Shown here piece by piece: positions 1 through 7,855 of a stretch of 64,000 nucleotides of DNA. Below the pieces are notes generated by a model. It was not told the origin of the DNA, did not search any database, and saw nothing but the letters and a program-made list of their open reading frames with translations. Where the stretch lies: contig NZ_JAVIXR010000011.1 of assembly GCF_031157525.1 (NCBI RefSeq), forward strand, positions 62,001-126,000. Reading direction: 5' to 3'. This DNA comes from Marinobacter sediminicola (lineage in GTDB: Bacteria; Pseudomonadota; Gammaproteobacteria; Pseudomonadales; Oleiphilaceae). How positions within the stretch are numbered: the first letter of the stretch is position 1; the number at the start of each line of letters is the position of its first letter. A program made the translations under genes and the position numbers.

Positions 1-1650
1 GTGCTAAGCAGCAATGGTGGCCCTGTCTACACACAGGACTCGCATCAGAATGCTGACAATTCCATGTCTTATACCCTACCAATCAACTTGCCAACACTAG
101 ACTGGCAACTAACCCTGGAGCCGTCTCAGGCCTGGATTGATAAACAGCGCAGCCCCTGGCCCCGGTGGACCTTTGTCGCGCTTCTTTTCATGGGGTTGGT
201 GACCAGTATCGCTACGCTTCTGCTGCAGCTAATGCTAAAACGCAATCAGGATTTTCTGGCAACACGCAGGGAGCTGGATGTGGAAATTGCACAACGCAAA
301 ACCATACAGCAGGACCTGATGCGGTTGGAGTCTACCGATGTTCTCACCGGCTTGGCGAACCGCCGCTTCTTTATGGAAGATCTGGCTCATGCGCTAACAC
401 TTGCCGATCGCCAAATGCGACAAGTAGCGCTTGTTATGCTGGATCTCGACCGTTTTCAGATGCTGAATGACTCTCTGGGCCACCAGTTTGGCGATGAGCT
501 ATTGGCTCAGGTTGCCAAGCGTCTGAACCAACTCAGTGATGAGCGTGTTTCTGCGGCCTACTCTGGTGGTGACGAATTCATGATCTGCCAACAGTATGTG
601 GAAGACATTGACGACGTTATTCACCTGCTGGGGCTTATCAAGCAGTGTTTTGAAGCGCCTTTCGACGTTCAGGGCGAAGTTCACAGCATTACCGCAACCC
701 TGGGTGTGGCCGTGTACCCGCAGAGTGGCACGGATGCAGATACTCTGTTGCGCAATGCTGATATCGCTCTATACCGAGCCAAGGACCAGGGGCGTAATAC
801 CTATCAGTTTTACACAGAGGGTATGCAGGAGCGCGAGGTGATGCGTCTGGAGCTGGAAAAGGATCTCAGTCAGGCTCTGGCCAATAATGAATTTGTGCTG
901 CACTACCAACCACAGTTAAATCTGAACAACGGCGAGATCACCAGCGTTGAGGCACTGATTCGCTGGCAGCATCCCCGTCGTGGCCTTCTGGCCCCGGGTG
1001 AATTTATTCCTCTGGCGGAGGAGAGTGGCCGAATTACGGATATCGGCCACTGGGTCGTGATGGCGGCTTGCCGGCAGTTGGCGGCCTGGAAAGGCACCCG
1101 CTTTGAGCACATCAGGGTTGCCGTGAATCTGTCCGGGCGTGAGCTGGATAACGAGCATCTGGTAGATCATATACGTGATGCCTTGAACGCAGAGGGTATT
1201 CCACCTGAGCGGCTTGAGGTGGAACTTACGGAAGAAATTTTCATTCAGAATATTGAACGCAACAGGGATCAGCTGTCCCGCCTGCACGATCTTGGCGTAC
1301 ATCTGGCGATTGATGATTTCGGCGTGGGTTATTCTTCTTTGGCATATTTGAGGGATTTCCCGGTTGATCTTCTGAAAATCGATCGTTCGTTCATTACGGA
1401 GGTGACCGAACGCCATGATGATGCTGTAATCACCCGGGCTGTGATCAATCTTGCCCATAACCTTGGGTTACGGGTAGTTGCCGAGGGCGTGGAGACCCAG
1501 GCACAGTTGGATCTTCTCAAGGGCCAGGGTTGTAATATGGCTCAGGGGTATTTAATCAGTCGCCCGGTTCCAGCTGCTGAACTGGAGCAGGCTTTAGTCG
1601 GTGGCACGCTAGACAAGTTTGCGGCGACTGAGCGGGGGCTTGAAATTTGA
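1..1650 (+). CDS. GGDEF-EAL cyclic-di-GMP signalling protein, 5' partial
   Basis: This is the C-terminal part of a membrane c-di-GMP turnover protein; the reading frame is open to the window edge, so the N-terminal sensor is cut off. The visible 549 residues hold the end of an extracytoplasmic segment, one membrane helix (about residues 57-79), a short coiled linker, a GGDEF domain with an intact SGGDEF motif (188-193) and an EAL domain. The EAL domain has EALIRWQHP (317 onward), NLSG, ELTEE, DDFGVGYSS, LKIDRSF, VAEGVE and QGY, which are the metal and catalytic residues expected of an active phosphodiesterase. No RxxD inhibitory site precedes GGDEF. It could synthesise, degrade, or do both; the EAL side looks fully competent. 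The first GTG in the window is unlikely to be the real start. Confidence 0.9.
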   Translation: MLSSNGGPVYTQDSHQNADNSMSYTLPINLPTLDWQLTLEPSQAWIDKQRSPWPRWTFVALLFMGLVTSIATLLLQLMLKRNQDFLATRRELDVEIAQRKTIQQDLMRLESTDVLTGLANRRFFMEDLAHALTLADRQMRQVALVMLDLDRFQMLNDSLGHQFGDELLAQVAKRLNQLSDERVSAAYSGGDEFMICQQYVEDIDDVIHLLGLIKQCFEAPFDVQGEVHSITATLGVAVYPQSGTDADTLLRNADIALYRAKDQGRNTYQFYTEGMQEREVMRLELEKDLSQALANNEFVLHYQPQLNLNNGEITSVEALIRWQHPRRGLLAPGEFIPLAEESGRITDIGHWVVMAACRQLAAWKGTRFEHIRVAVNLSGRELDNEHLVDHIRDALNAEGIPPERLEVELTEEIFIQNIERNRDQLSRLHDLGVHLAIDDFGVGYSSLAYLRDFPVDLLKIDRSFITEVTERHDDAVITRAVINLAHNLGLRVVAEGVETQAQLDLLKGQGCNMAQGYLISRPVPAAELEQALVGGTLDKFAATERGLEI

Positions 1651-1669
1651 ATTGTCCAGGTAGGGTTTT

Positions 1670-1990
1670 ATGACCACGGGGTATCTGACACCGGAACAGG
1701 ATGCGAAACTTCGGCGCTGGGAGCGCTGGAATCGGAATTATTTCATTTTCGCGTTTTTGGCGTTGGTGATTGTGCTGGTGTTCAGCAGTCAGCTTGGGCT
1801 TTCCAGTGGTGATGAGTGGGGGCCTTTGGGGCTTTTGCTTGTGGCTTTGGTTACTCCCATTATTATTTTGCAGTTGCGCCTGGCTTGCCCGGCTTGTGGC
1901 GTAAAGATTGGCTGGCAGGCCAAGTTAATGGCGCCTGATCAGTGCAAAAGCTGCGGTACCTTCCTTCGGGCGAAAAGCCCCTCTTCCTGA
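1670..1990 (+). CDS. Small two-helix membrane protein with C-terminal zinc ribbon
   Basis: I do not recognise a named family. The 106-residue protein has a charged N-terminus (RRWERWNRNY), two hydrophobic segments (about 24-42 and 51-68) and then two Cys pairs, CPAC and CKSCG, roughly 20 residues apart. That spacing is typical of a zinc ribbon or rubredoxin-like knuckle, facing the cytoplasm if the N-terminus is inside. It starts 20 bases after the stop of the GGDEF-EAL gene and may be co-transcribed with it. The next gene on this strand, the MerR regulator, has its own promoter directly after this stop codon, so the two are probably separate units. Confidence 0.7.
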   Translation: MTTGYLTPEQDAKLRRWERWNRNYFIFAFLALVIVLVFSSQLGLSSGDEWGPLGLLLVALVTPIIILQLRLACPACGVKIGWQAKLMAPDQCKSCGTFLRAKSPSS

Positions 1991-1996
1991 AAACCA

Positions 1997-2028
1997 TTGA
2001 CCTGTGAGTAGGTCATAGGTTTTAGGCT
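1997..2028 (+). promoter_or_regulatory. MerR-type promoter/operator of the merR-copA operon
   Basis: A -35 box TTGACC (1997-2002) and a -10-like TAGGCT (2023-2028) are separated by 20 bases, the overlong spacer typical of MerR-controlled promoters. Inside the spacer lies a perfect dyad, GACCT-N6-AGGTC (1999-2014), where a MerR dimer would bind and untwist the DNA. It begins just after the zinc-ribbon gene stop and points at merR-copA. Transcription would start near 2035, leaving a leader of about 180 bases that carries repeat copy A. Confidence 0.65.
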
Positions 2029-2086
2029 ATCCTTAAGCTTCCAACACTCTCGGCTTTACTATCAAGCATCTCAGTAGGCCGCATGA

Positions 2087-2184
2087 GTGTGGAAGGTGTG
2101 TCCGAAAACCGCTGTGAATACGTCCCTGTACGCTTGCTCTGCGCCATCCATGGCTCCGAGCATTTTCGGACACACCTTCCACAC
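2087..2184 (+). repeat. Intergenic repeat, copy A: conserved core in locus-specific perfect inverted arms
   Basis: Two perfectly complementary 22-nt arms (2087-2108 and 2163-2184) enclose a 54-nt core (2109-2162) containing GCTGTGAATACGTCC, TGTACGCTTG and CCATCCATGGCTCCG. The core recurs at 13181-13233 (opposite strand) and 30280-30332, but the arm sequence is specific to this locus. No target-site duplication flanks it and no T-run follows. It lies in the predicted untranslated leader of merR-copA. The long reading frames crossing it are artefacts. Confidence 0.85.
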
Positions 2185-2218
2185 CCACGCTCTTAATCAT
2201 TTGGTGGGGCTGCTGCCT

Positions 2219-2650
2219 ATGAAAGTTAAAGAACTTGCTAACGCTGCGGGAGTTAATCCGGACACGGTTCGTTTTTACACCCGCGAGGGGCTGCTTAAAC
2301 CCACCCGGAACCCGGATAACAATTATCAGCATTACGATGCCGAGGACCTTCGGCGGCTGCGTTTTGCCCGCAAGGCGCGGCAGCTGGGGTTTTCGCTGGT
2401 CGAGGTTCGGCAGATTCTCGATCAAGCGGATGACCATCACTCGCCCTGCCCTATGGTTCGGGATGTGTTTCAGCAGAGGTTGGCAGATGTTGAGCGTGAG
2501 ATTAAGGAGTTGCAGCAGCTACGCAAACGGATGAAAACAGCGCTGGGCGCCTGGCAGGATATGCCGGACGGCACACCGGATGGTCAAACTATCTGCCGCT
2601 TGATTGAACATTGGGATGACAACGCTCCCGCAAAGCATGTTGAGGAGTAG
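2219..2650 (+). CDS. MerR-family metal-responsive regulator of the copA operon
   Basis: The 143-residue protein has an N-terminal MerR winged helix (VKELANAAGVNPDTVRFYTR, residues 3-22) and a long dimerisation helix (about 80-112). It has Cys77 (in SPCPMVR) and Cys126 (in TICRL). In well-studied relatives, Cys at position 77 marks sensors of divalent ions (ZntR, MerR, CadR), while Cu(I)/Ag(I) sensors carry Ser there; the CueR-style C-x7-C loop is not visible. The adjacent ATPase nevertheless has a copper-type CPC motif. ATG 2219 is chosen because it begins the HTH; upstream in-frame codons run through repeat copy A. copA follows six bases after the stop, so this is a self-regulated operon. 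Confidence 0.88.
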   Translation: MKVKELANAAGVNPDTVRFYTREGLLKPTRNPDNNYQHYDAEDLRRLRFARKARQLGFSLVEVRQILDQADDHHSPCPMVRDVFQQRLADVEREIKELQQLRKRMKTALGAWQDMPDGTPDGQTICRLIEHWDDNAPAKHVEE

Positions 2651-2656
2651 ATCGTT

Positions 2657-5278
2657 ATGAGTGAAGCACCTGAGCTAAAGACCACTCTGAGCATTTCTGG
2701 CGCCACCTGTCAGGGCTGCGTGAAGAAGATTCGCAATGCCCTGGAGCCGTTGATCGGTGATGCGAGCCTGGTTGAGGTTAATCTGGAAGATCAAACGGTC
2801 GCCTTGCCGGAAGGCATTGATTCCACCGAAGCTGCCAGTATTGTGTCGGAAGCGGGTTTCCCGGCAGAGCTCGTGGGCGCAGCTGAAAAACCCGCCATCT
2901 GTTGCGCGTCCAAAGCAAAAAAGCAGGACCCAGAGCCTGATCCAAACGCCGGAAAGCAGGCCAAAGCGCCAGAGAGCAAGCCTGAAAAACCGGCAGCGCC
3001 TGCGCAAGGTGACGATCAAGTGCTGCTGGCGGTAACCGGCGCCACCTGTGCTTCCTGTGTGAATACCATTGAGAAGGCGCTGAAGTCGGTGCCCGGCGTT
3101 ACCCATGCCCATATGAACCTGGCGGACAATACCGCTACCGCAACCGGTGTGTCTGACTCGCAGGCTCTGATCAAGGCGGTGGAAAGCTCCGGTTACGGCG
3201 CCAGCGTGATTGAAGATGCCGATGCTGCAGACGATCAAAAGCAGGAAGAGGACAAGAAGCAGTACAAAACCCTGCTGATAAAAATGGCGGTCAGTCTGGG
3301 CCTGGGTGTTGCCATGATGGTGTATGGCATGACCTTTGGCTCGATGAATATAACCGACGCAAACCAGGGCGTTTGGTTTGGCCTGGGTGTTTTAACTTTA
3401 TTGGTTATGGCTGGTACTGGCGGGCACTTTTTTACCGGGGCCTGGAAGGCGTTTCGGCACCATAATGCCAATATGGATACGCTGATTGCGCTGGGCACAG
3501 GTACCGCATGGCTGTATTCCATCACGGTTGTCAGTATTCCCGAAGCTTTACCGGAAATGGCGCGGCATGTGTATTTTGAAGCCTCCGCCATGATTATTGG
3601 TTTGATCAATCTGGGCCAGGCGCTTGAGTTGCGGGCCAAGGGCAAGACCTCCGAGGCGGTTCGCCGGTTGCTGGATTTACGAGCAAAGACGGCGCGGGTT
3701 ATCCGGGATGGGCAGGAGCAAGATATCCCGGTAGAGGATGTGCAAAAGGGCGACCATATTCGTGTTCGCCCCGGTGAGAACCTGCCGGTGGACGGCCGTG
3801 TTAGTGAAGGCAGCACCCGCATTGACGAAAGCATGCTCACCGGCGAGCCCATGCCGGTGACTAAAGCGGAGGGTGACGAGGTATCCGCCGGTACGCTGAA
3901 CACCCATGGCGCCATCGTTTATGAAGCCACCCATGTGGGTAGCGAAACCGCTTTGGCCCAGATTATTCATCTGGTGAAGAAGGCCCAGGGCTCGAAGCCC
4001 GCCATTGGGCGGCTGGCAGACAAGATATCGTCGGTGTTTGTGCCCAGTGTGATGCTCATTGCCGTGGCTGCAGCGCTGGTTTGGTACAACGTCGGGCCTG
4101 AGCCCGCGGTAGTGCACATGATCATCGCGGCTACGACCGTTCTGATCATTGCCTGCCCCTGTGCGCTTGGCTTGGCCACGCCAATGTCGGTAATGGTAGG
4201 CGTTGGTAAAGCAGCAGAATACGGCGCCCTGATTCGCCAGGGCGATGCCCTTCAAACTGCGGGGAAAATCGACCTGGTGATTCTTGATAAAACCGGCACC
4301 ATTACCGAAGGCCACCCTGCTGTGACCAGCGTACACGCGGTGAACGGTGATGAAGCCCAACTGTTGGCCTTGGCCTCAGGCCTGGAGATGCATTCCGAGC
4401 ACCCACTCGCAGAAGCTATTGTGAATAAAGCAAAAGAACAGAACGCGCAGCCTCTGAACGTCACCGGGTTTGAAGCGCTGAACGGCAAGGGCGTCGTCGG
4501 CGACTTTGAGGGTGATGCGATTCGTCTGGGCAACCGTCGTTGGCTGGAATCCGAGGGCATTGCGCTTGACGGGCTGGCCGATGCCGAGAAAGCCATCACC
4601 GAACAGGCTGGCACGCCGCTGTTCCTCGCAAGGGGCACCGAATTAGTGGGCGTGATGGGCGTTGCCGATGCTATCAAGGCCGATTCGGAGGCTGCCATCC
4701 AGCGCATGCATGATGCAGGAATCAAAGTCATGATGGTTACCGGCGATATCGATGCCACTGCCAAGGCCATTTCCGCAAAAACCGGCATTGATGAATACCG
4801 CGCGGAAGTTCTGCCGGAAGACAAAGCTGATGTGGTGAACGAAATGCGCGCCAAGGGCTATACCGTGGCCATGGTGGGCGATGGCATCAACGATGCGCCA
4901 GCACTGGCCGCTTCCGATGTGGGCTTCGCCATAGGCACAGGCACAGATGTGGCCATTGAAAGCGCCGCCATTACCCTCATGCGGGGTTCACTGCATGGGG
5001 TTCCGGATGCCATTGAGGTCTCCCGGGCCACCGTAAGCAACATCCACCAGAACCTTTTCGGTGCCTTTATTTATAACGTATTGGGCATTCCCGTAGCGGC
5101 AGGACTGCTGTACCCGGTCTGGGGCATTTTAATGAGCCCGATTCTGGCGGGAGCTGCCATGTCGCTGTCGTCGGTAACCGTTGTCACCAACGCCAACCGG
5201 CTGCGCCTGTTCAAAACCAGTCACACGCCAGCTCAAACGCGAGAACAGAGCCAGCAACAGAAAGAGGAGCGGAACTGA
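2657..5278 (+). CDS. copA: P1B-type heavy-metal (copper) exporting ATPase CopA
   Basis: This 873-residue inner-membrane pump exports Cu(I)/Ag(I) at the cost of ATP. Two N-terminal HMA domains carry GATCQGC (Cys18, Cys21) and GATCASC (Cys131, Cys134). They are joined by a Lys/Pro-rich linker that includes a vicinal Cys pair (82-83). Next come the membrane helices, the TGE actuator loop (LTGEPMPV), the intramembrane CPC (500-502, [11 protein letters not shown]), the phosphorylation motif DKTGT (Asp544), the HP motif (SEHPLAE) and the hinge GDGINDAPA (741 onward). The CPC motif and GATCxxC domains point to a monovalent copper pump. It is the second gene of the merR operon, and its stop codon overlaps the start of the next small gene by one base. 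Confidence 0.97.
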   Translation: MSEAPELKTTLSISGATCQGCVKKIRNALEPLIGDASLVEVNLEDQTVALPEGIDSTEAASIVSEAGFPAELVGAAEKPAICCASKAKKQDPEPDPNAGKQAKAPESKPEKPAAPAQGDDQVLLAVTGATCASCVNTIEKALKSVPGVTHAHMNLADNTATATGVSDSQALIKAVESSGYGASVIEDADAADDQKQEEDKKQYKTLLIKMAVSLGLGVAMMVYGMTFGSMNITDANQGVWFGLGVLTLLVMAGTGGHFFTGAWKAFRHHNANMDTLIALGTGTAWLYSITVVSIPEALPEMARHVYFEASAMIIGLINLGQALELRAKGKTSEAVRRLLDLRAKTARVIRDGQEQDIPVEDVQKGDHIRVRPGENLPVDGRVSEGSTRIDESMLTGEPMPVTKAEGDEVSAGTLNTHGAIVYEATHVGSETALAQIIHLVKKAQGSKPAIGRLADKISSVFVPSVMLIAVAAALVWYNVGPEPAVVHMIIAATTVLIIACPCALGLATPMSVMVGVGKAAEYGALIRQGDALQTAGKIDLVILDKTGTITEGHPAVTSVHAVNGDEAQLLALASGLEMHSEHPLAEAIVNKAKEQNAQPLNVTGFEALNGKGVVGDFEGDAIRLGNRRWLESEGIALDGLADAEKAITEQAGTPLFLARGTELVGVMGVADAIKADSEAAIQRMHDAGIKVMMVTGDIDATAKAISAKTGIDEYRAEVLPEDKADVVNEMRAKGYTVAMVGDGINDAPALAASDVGFAIGTGTDVAIESAAITLMRGSLHGVPDAIEVSRATVSNIHQNLFGAFIYNVLGIPVAAGLLYPVWGILMSPILAGAAMSLSSVTVVTNANRLRLFKTSHTPAQTREQSQQQKEERN

Positions 5279-5394
5279 TGGAAACTATATTGGTCAATGC
5301 CGGAGGGCTTGTTCTGATAGCCGCCATCGTTTGGTGGTTCTGGCTTTCGTCATCCAGTACCGACGCACCCGCAGAAGATCACAGCCATCACTGA
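5278..5394 (+). CDS. 38-residue single-span membrane peptide with His-rich tail
   Basis: The ATG shares its A with the copA stop codon (TGATG), suggesting translational coupling. The peptide has a short N-terminus, one strong transmembrane helix rich in Trp (about residues 8-25, ending IVWWFWL) and a short polar tail ending DHSHH. The helix resembles the membrane anchor of small cupredoxin-like proteins that sit next to copA in other proteobacteria, but no cupredoxin domain follows here. It may be a shortened relative or a CopA accessory peptide. It is too short for most gene callers. Coupling, composition and position support it; function is inference. Confidence 0.55.
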   Translation: METILVNAGGLVLIAAIVWWFWLSSSSTDAPAEDHSHH

Positions 5395-5419
5395 ACACCA
5401 CATTAAAGAGAGAGACACC

Positions 5420-5869
5420 ATGAAAAAGCAGATTCTCGGAATGGCCCTGACCGCCACACTTGGCTTCAGCACACCTGTATTAGCCGCCGGCGCCGCGCAG
5501 AGCATCCATGTTTACAAATCACCCACCTGCGGCTGCTGCACCGCCTGGGTTGACCACATGAAAAACAATGGCTTTGACGTGGAAACCACAGATACCCACG
5601 ACATGAACCGCATCAAATTCGAAGCCGGAATCAGCCGCAATCTGGCCAGTTGCCACACGGCTTTTGTGGGTGACTATGTAATCGAAGGCCACGTGCCCGC
5701 CGCCGATGTTCACCAGCTGATCGCCGACGCTCCGAAAGCCAGAGGCTTGGCCGTTCCCGGCATGCCAGCCGGTTCACCGGGTATGGAAATGGGCGACCGC
5801 AAAGATCACTATCAGGTGCTGATGTTTAACGATAAGGGCCAGACCAAAGTGTTTGCCGAGCACAACTAG
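5420..5869 (+). CDS. DUF411 periplasmic metal-binding protein
   Basis: The 149-residue protein has a signal peptide (about 1-22, LGFSTPVLAA) followed by a DUF411 domain. The diagnostic motif SPTCGCC gives Cys37, Cys39 and Cys40, and a further Cys78 lies in SCHTA; the family end motif GLAVPGMPAGSPGME is also present. DUF411 proteins are encoded in copper and silver resistance clusters and are thought to bind metal in the periplasm. Its position 25 bases after the small peptide gene, in the merR-copA cluster, fits a role in handling exported metal. The start has a good AGAGAGAC-type ribosome site. Confidence 0.9.
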   Translation: MKKQILGMALTATLGFSTPVLAAGAAQSIHVYKSPTCGCCTAWVDHMKNNGFDVETTDTHDMNRIKFEAGISRNLASCHTAFVGDYVIEGHVPAADVHQLIADAPKARGLAVPGMPAGSPGMEMGDRKDHYQVLMFNDKGQTKVFAEHN

Positions 5870-5919
5870 CCTTCTGCCGGGCGCTGAAGCAACGCAACGC
5901 CCCCTAAGCGCCAGGTAAA

Positions 5920-5950
5920 CCGTATCGGTGTCGTACAGGCACCGATACGG
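5920..5950 (+). terminator. Perfect 11-bp hairpin downstream of the copper operon
   Basis: CCGTATCGGTG (5920-5930) and its exact complement (5940-5950) flank a 9-nt loop, 50 bases after the DUF411 stop. No T-run follows, so factor-independent termination is doubtful; it may instead protect the 3' end of the operon mRNA. Confidence 0.4.
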
Positions 5951-6066
5951 GCCTGCTGCCAGTTCCCGTGACTTCCTTACGCCTAACCTCGTAATATTTC
6001 CTACAATCTTGCCAGCCAGTGCACTATGATTATTTCCGATCCCCCCTTCAACGGAGACGGAATTGC

Positions 6067-7785
6067 TTGCGCCTTAAAACCCGGTTCCTCAGCATCGCTG
6101 CCGGCCTGATCATTATTGCTGCATGCGCTTCCTGGTTAGCCTACCGGGAACTCTCCGCTGATCTCATTGAGCGCTGGGGGCGACAGGTGGCCGAAATACA
6201 GGTGCGCTATGACAGCGCCCGTCTGTTGCAGTCGCTGGAGCGCGAAATTGGCCTGGCCCGGCAGATGGCCAACTCCACCGCACTGATAAACTGGGCAGCG
6301 GAGCCGGAGAACAAGGCCCTGAAAGCGAATGCCATCCACGAAATGGAGAGTTTTCGTAGTAACTTCCGGGACAACAGCTATTTTGTTGCACTCAGACAAA
6401 GTGGCCACTACTACTTCAATAACGAAAAAAATGAGTATGCCGGCAAGCAGTTCCGCTATGTCCTTAGCCCCGAAGAGCCCAATGACGCCTGGTTTTACCA
6501 GCTGATAGACGAAGGGAGAGACTTCCATCTAAACGTTAATCCCGATACCGAGCTGGGCGTTACCAAGCTCTGGATTGACGTACTGATGCGCGACACTGAC
6601 AAGCAGATCGTCGGCATGGTTGGCACAGGTATGAATCTCGACACGTTTCTGCAGGATATCGTCGATATCAATCAGGAAGGCATCACCACCCTGTTTGTCG
6701 ACTACAACGGCGCCATACAGCTGTATCGGGATCGTAACTACATTGATTTTGCCAGCGTCATAAAACCCGAAGGCCAGAAAAATACCGTCGACCTGCTGTT
6801 TGAAGCCCCCGAGGACAAACAGAAAATTCTTGGCATGCTGCAGTTACTCAAGAAGAACTCGGGCAAGGCGGGTCACGTCGAAAGTGGATTTGTCACCGTA
6901 GAGGGTCGCCAACACCTTGCCGGAGTGGCCTTTTTACCTGCAATTGGCTGGTTCGAAATCACCCTGCTGGATCTGAATACACTATTACCCAAAAGCTATC
7001 TGTGGCCTCTGGTGGCCGTATTTATCGCCAGCCTTCTGATTACGCTGATTGTCTTCCACCTCATTATCCAGTCCCGCATCGTAAAGCCCATCGTGGGGCT
7101 CGAAAAGGCGGTGGAAAAAGTTCGCGGCGGCAGTTTTATACTGCCCCGCCTGGACAAGCCGGATAACGAGATTGGCCGTCTCGTGGACCACTTCGAAAAA
7201 ATGACCGAAAGCTTGCGTGACTCCACGAGGGAACTGGAGAACAAGGTTGCCCAGCGTACCGACGAGTTGAATCAACTCGCCCGGATTGACCCTCTTACGG
7301 GCCTGAAAAACCGCCGCGGAATAGACGAAGTCATGGATGATGAAATTCAACGCTCGGCCCGTTCGGGCAACGGCTTTGGCTTGATCTGGCTCGACATAGA
7401 TCACTTCAAAGCCATAAATGATCAGCTTGGCCATCAGGCGGGTGACGAAATCCTATGCCGCGTGGCGCTGTGGCTGAAAGCCAGCCTTCGCCCCTACGAC
7501 CACCCGGGGCGCTGGGGCGGTGACGAGTTCGTCATCCTGCTTTCTCCCTGCGATCCGCCAACTCTGGAACACATTGCTAAACGCATTCGTGAACGTGTCG
7601 AGGTTGAGAGCCGTAAGACCGGCACACCCGTCACTATCAGCGCGGGCGGGTATTTCTCCAAACCCGGGGACAACATCAACAAGATTCTGCGAAATGCAGA
7701 CCAGGCTCTGTACCGCGCCAAGAAAGAAGGACGCAACCGCATTTGCATCAATACTCGGGAAAATACTGAAATTAACCCAGCGTAA
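6067..7785 (+). CDS. Membrane-bound sensor diguanylate cyclase (Cache-like, HAMP, GGDEF)
   Basis: This protein makes cyclic di-GMP in response to an extracytoplasmic signal. An N-terminal helix (about 5-25) and a second one (about 310-330) bracket a roughly 280-residue periplasmic domain of the double-Cache type. A HAMP segment (SRIVKPIVGLEKAV) and a short coiled coil follow, then a GGDEF domain with DPLTGLKNRR and an intact RWGGDEF. The sequence RPYD sits exactly five residues before GGDEF, forming the inhibitory I-site used for product feedback. I chose TTG 6067 because GGAG lies about ten bases upstream; an in-frame GTG at 6019 has no ribosome site. It is probably monocistronic. Confidence 0.9.
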   Translation: MRLKTRFLSIAAGLIIIAACASWLAYRELSADLIERWGRQVAEIQVRYDSARLLQSLEREIGLARQMANSTALINWAAEPENKALKANAIHEMESFRSNFRDNSYFVALRQSGHYYFNNEKNEYAGKQFRYVLSPEEPNDAWFYQLIDEGRDFHLNVNPDTELGVTKLWIDVLMRDTDKQIVGMVGTGMNLDTFLQDIVDINQEGITTLFVDYNGAIQLYRDRNYIDFASVIKPEGQKNTVDLLFEAPEDKQKILGMLQLLKKNSGKAGHVESGFVTVEGRQHLAGVAFLPAIGWFEITLLDLNTLLPKSYLWPLVAVFIASLLITLIVFHLIIQSRIVKPIVGLEKAVEKVRGGSFILPRLDKPDNEIGRLVDHFEKMTESLRDSTRELENKVAQRTDELNQLARIDPLTGLKNRRGIDEVMDDEIQRSARSGNGFGLIWLDIDHFKAINDQLGHQAGDEILCRVALWLKASLRPYDHPGRWGGDEFVILLSPCDPPTLEHIAKRIRERVEVESRKTGTPVTISAGGYFSKPGDNINKILRNADQALYRAKKEGRNRICINTRENTEINPA

Positions 7786-7790
7786 CGGGT

Positions 7791-7819
7791 CTGACTCGCA
7801 TCGCCATAACCGTTATACT
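7791..7819 (+). promoter_or_regulatory. Predicted sigma-70 promoter of rnb
   Basis: CTGACT (7791-7796) and TATACT (7814-7819) are separated by exactly 17 bases. They lie in the gap after the diguanylate cyclase stop and about 37 bases before the rnb start codon. Confidence 0.55.
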
Positions 7820-7855
7820 CCGCCCCATCATTCATTTTTTAAGCCAGGTTAACCC

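Noticed and set aside
499..1458. Antisense frames of 61-180 codons opposite the GGDEF-EAL gene
   Set aside because: They are shadows of the real coding strand with no domain similarity. The same applies to long antisense frames in copA, fadE, pntA and the FAD gene.
2087..2218. Upstream in-frame extension of the MerR gene starting at GTG 2087
   Set aside because: The extension is translated from repeat copy A and gives no MerR homology; the ATG at 2219 begins the DNA-binding domain.
6019..6066. GTG 6019 as the start of the diguanylate cyclase
   Set aside because: There is no ribosome site before it, and a good GGAG precedes TTG 6067, which starts right before the first membrane helix.
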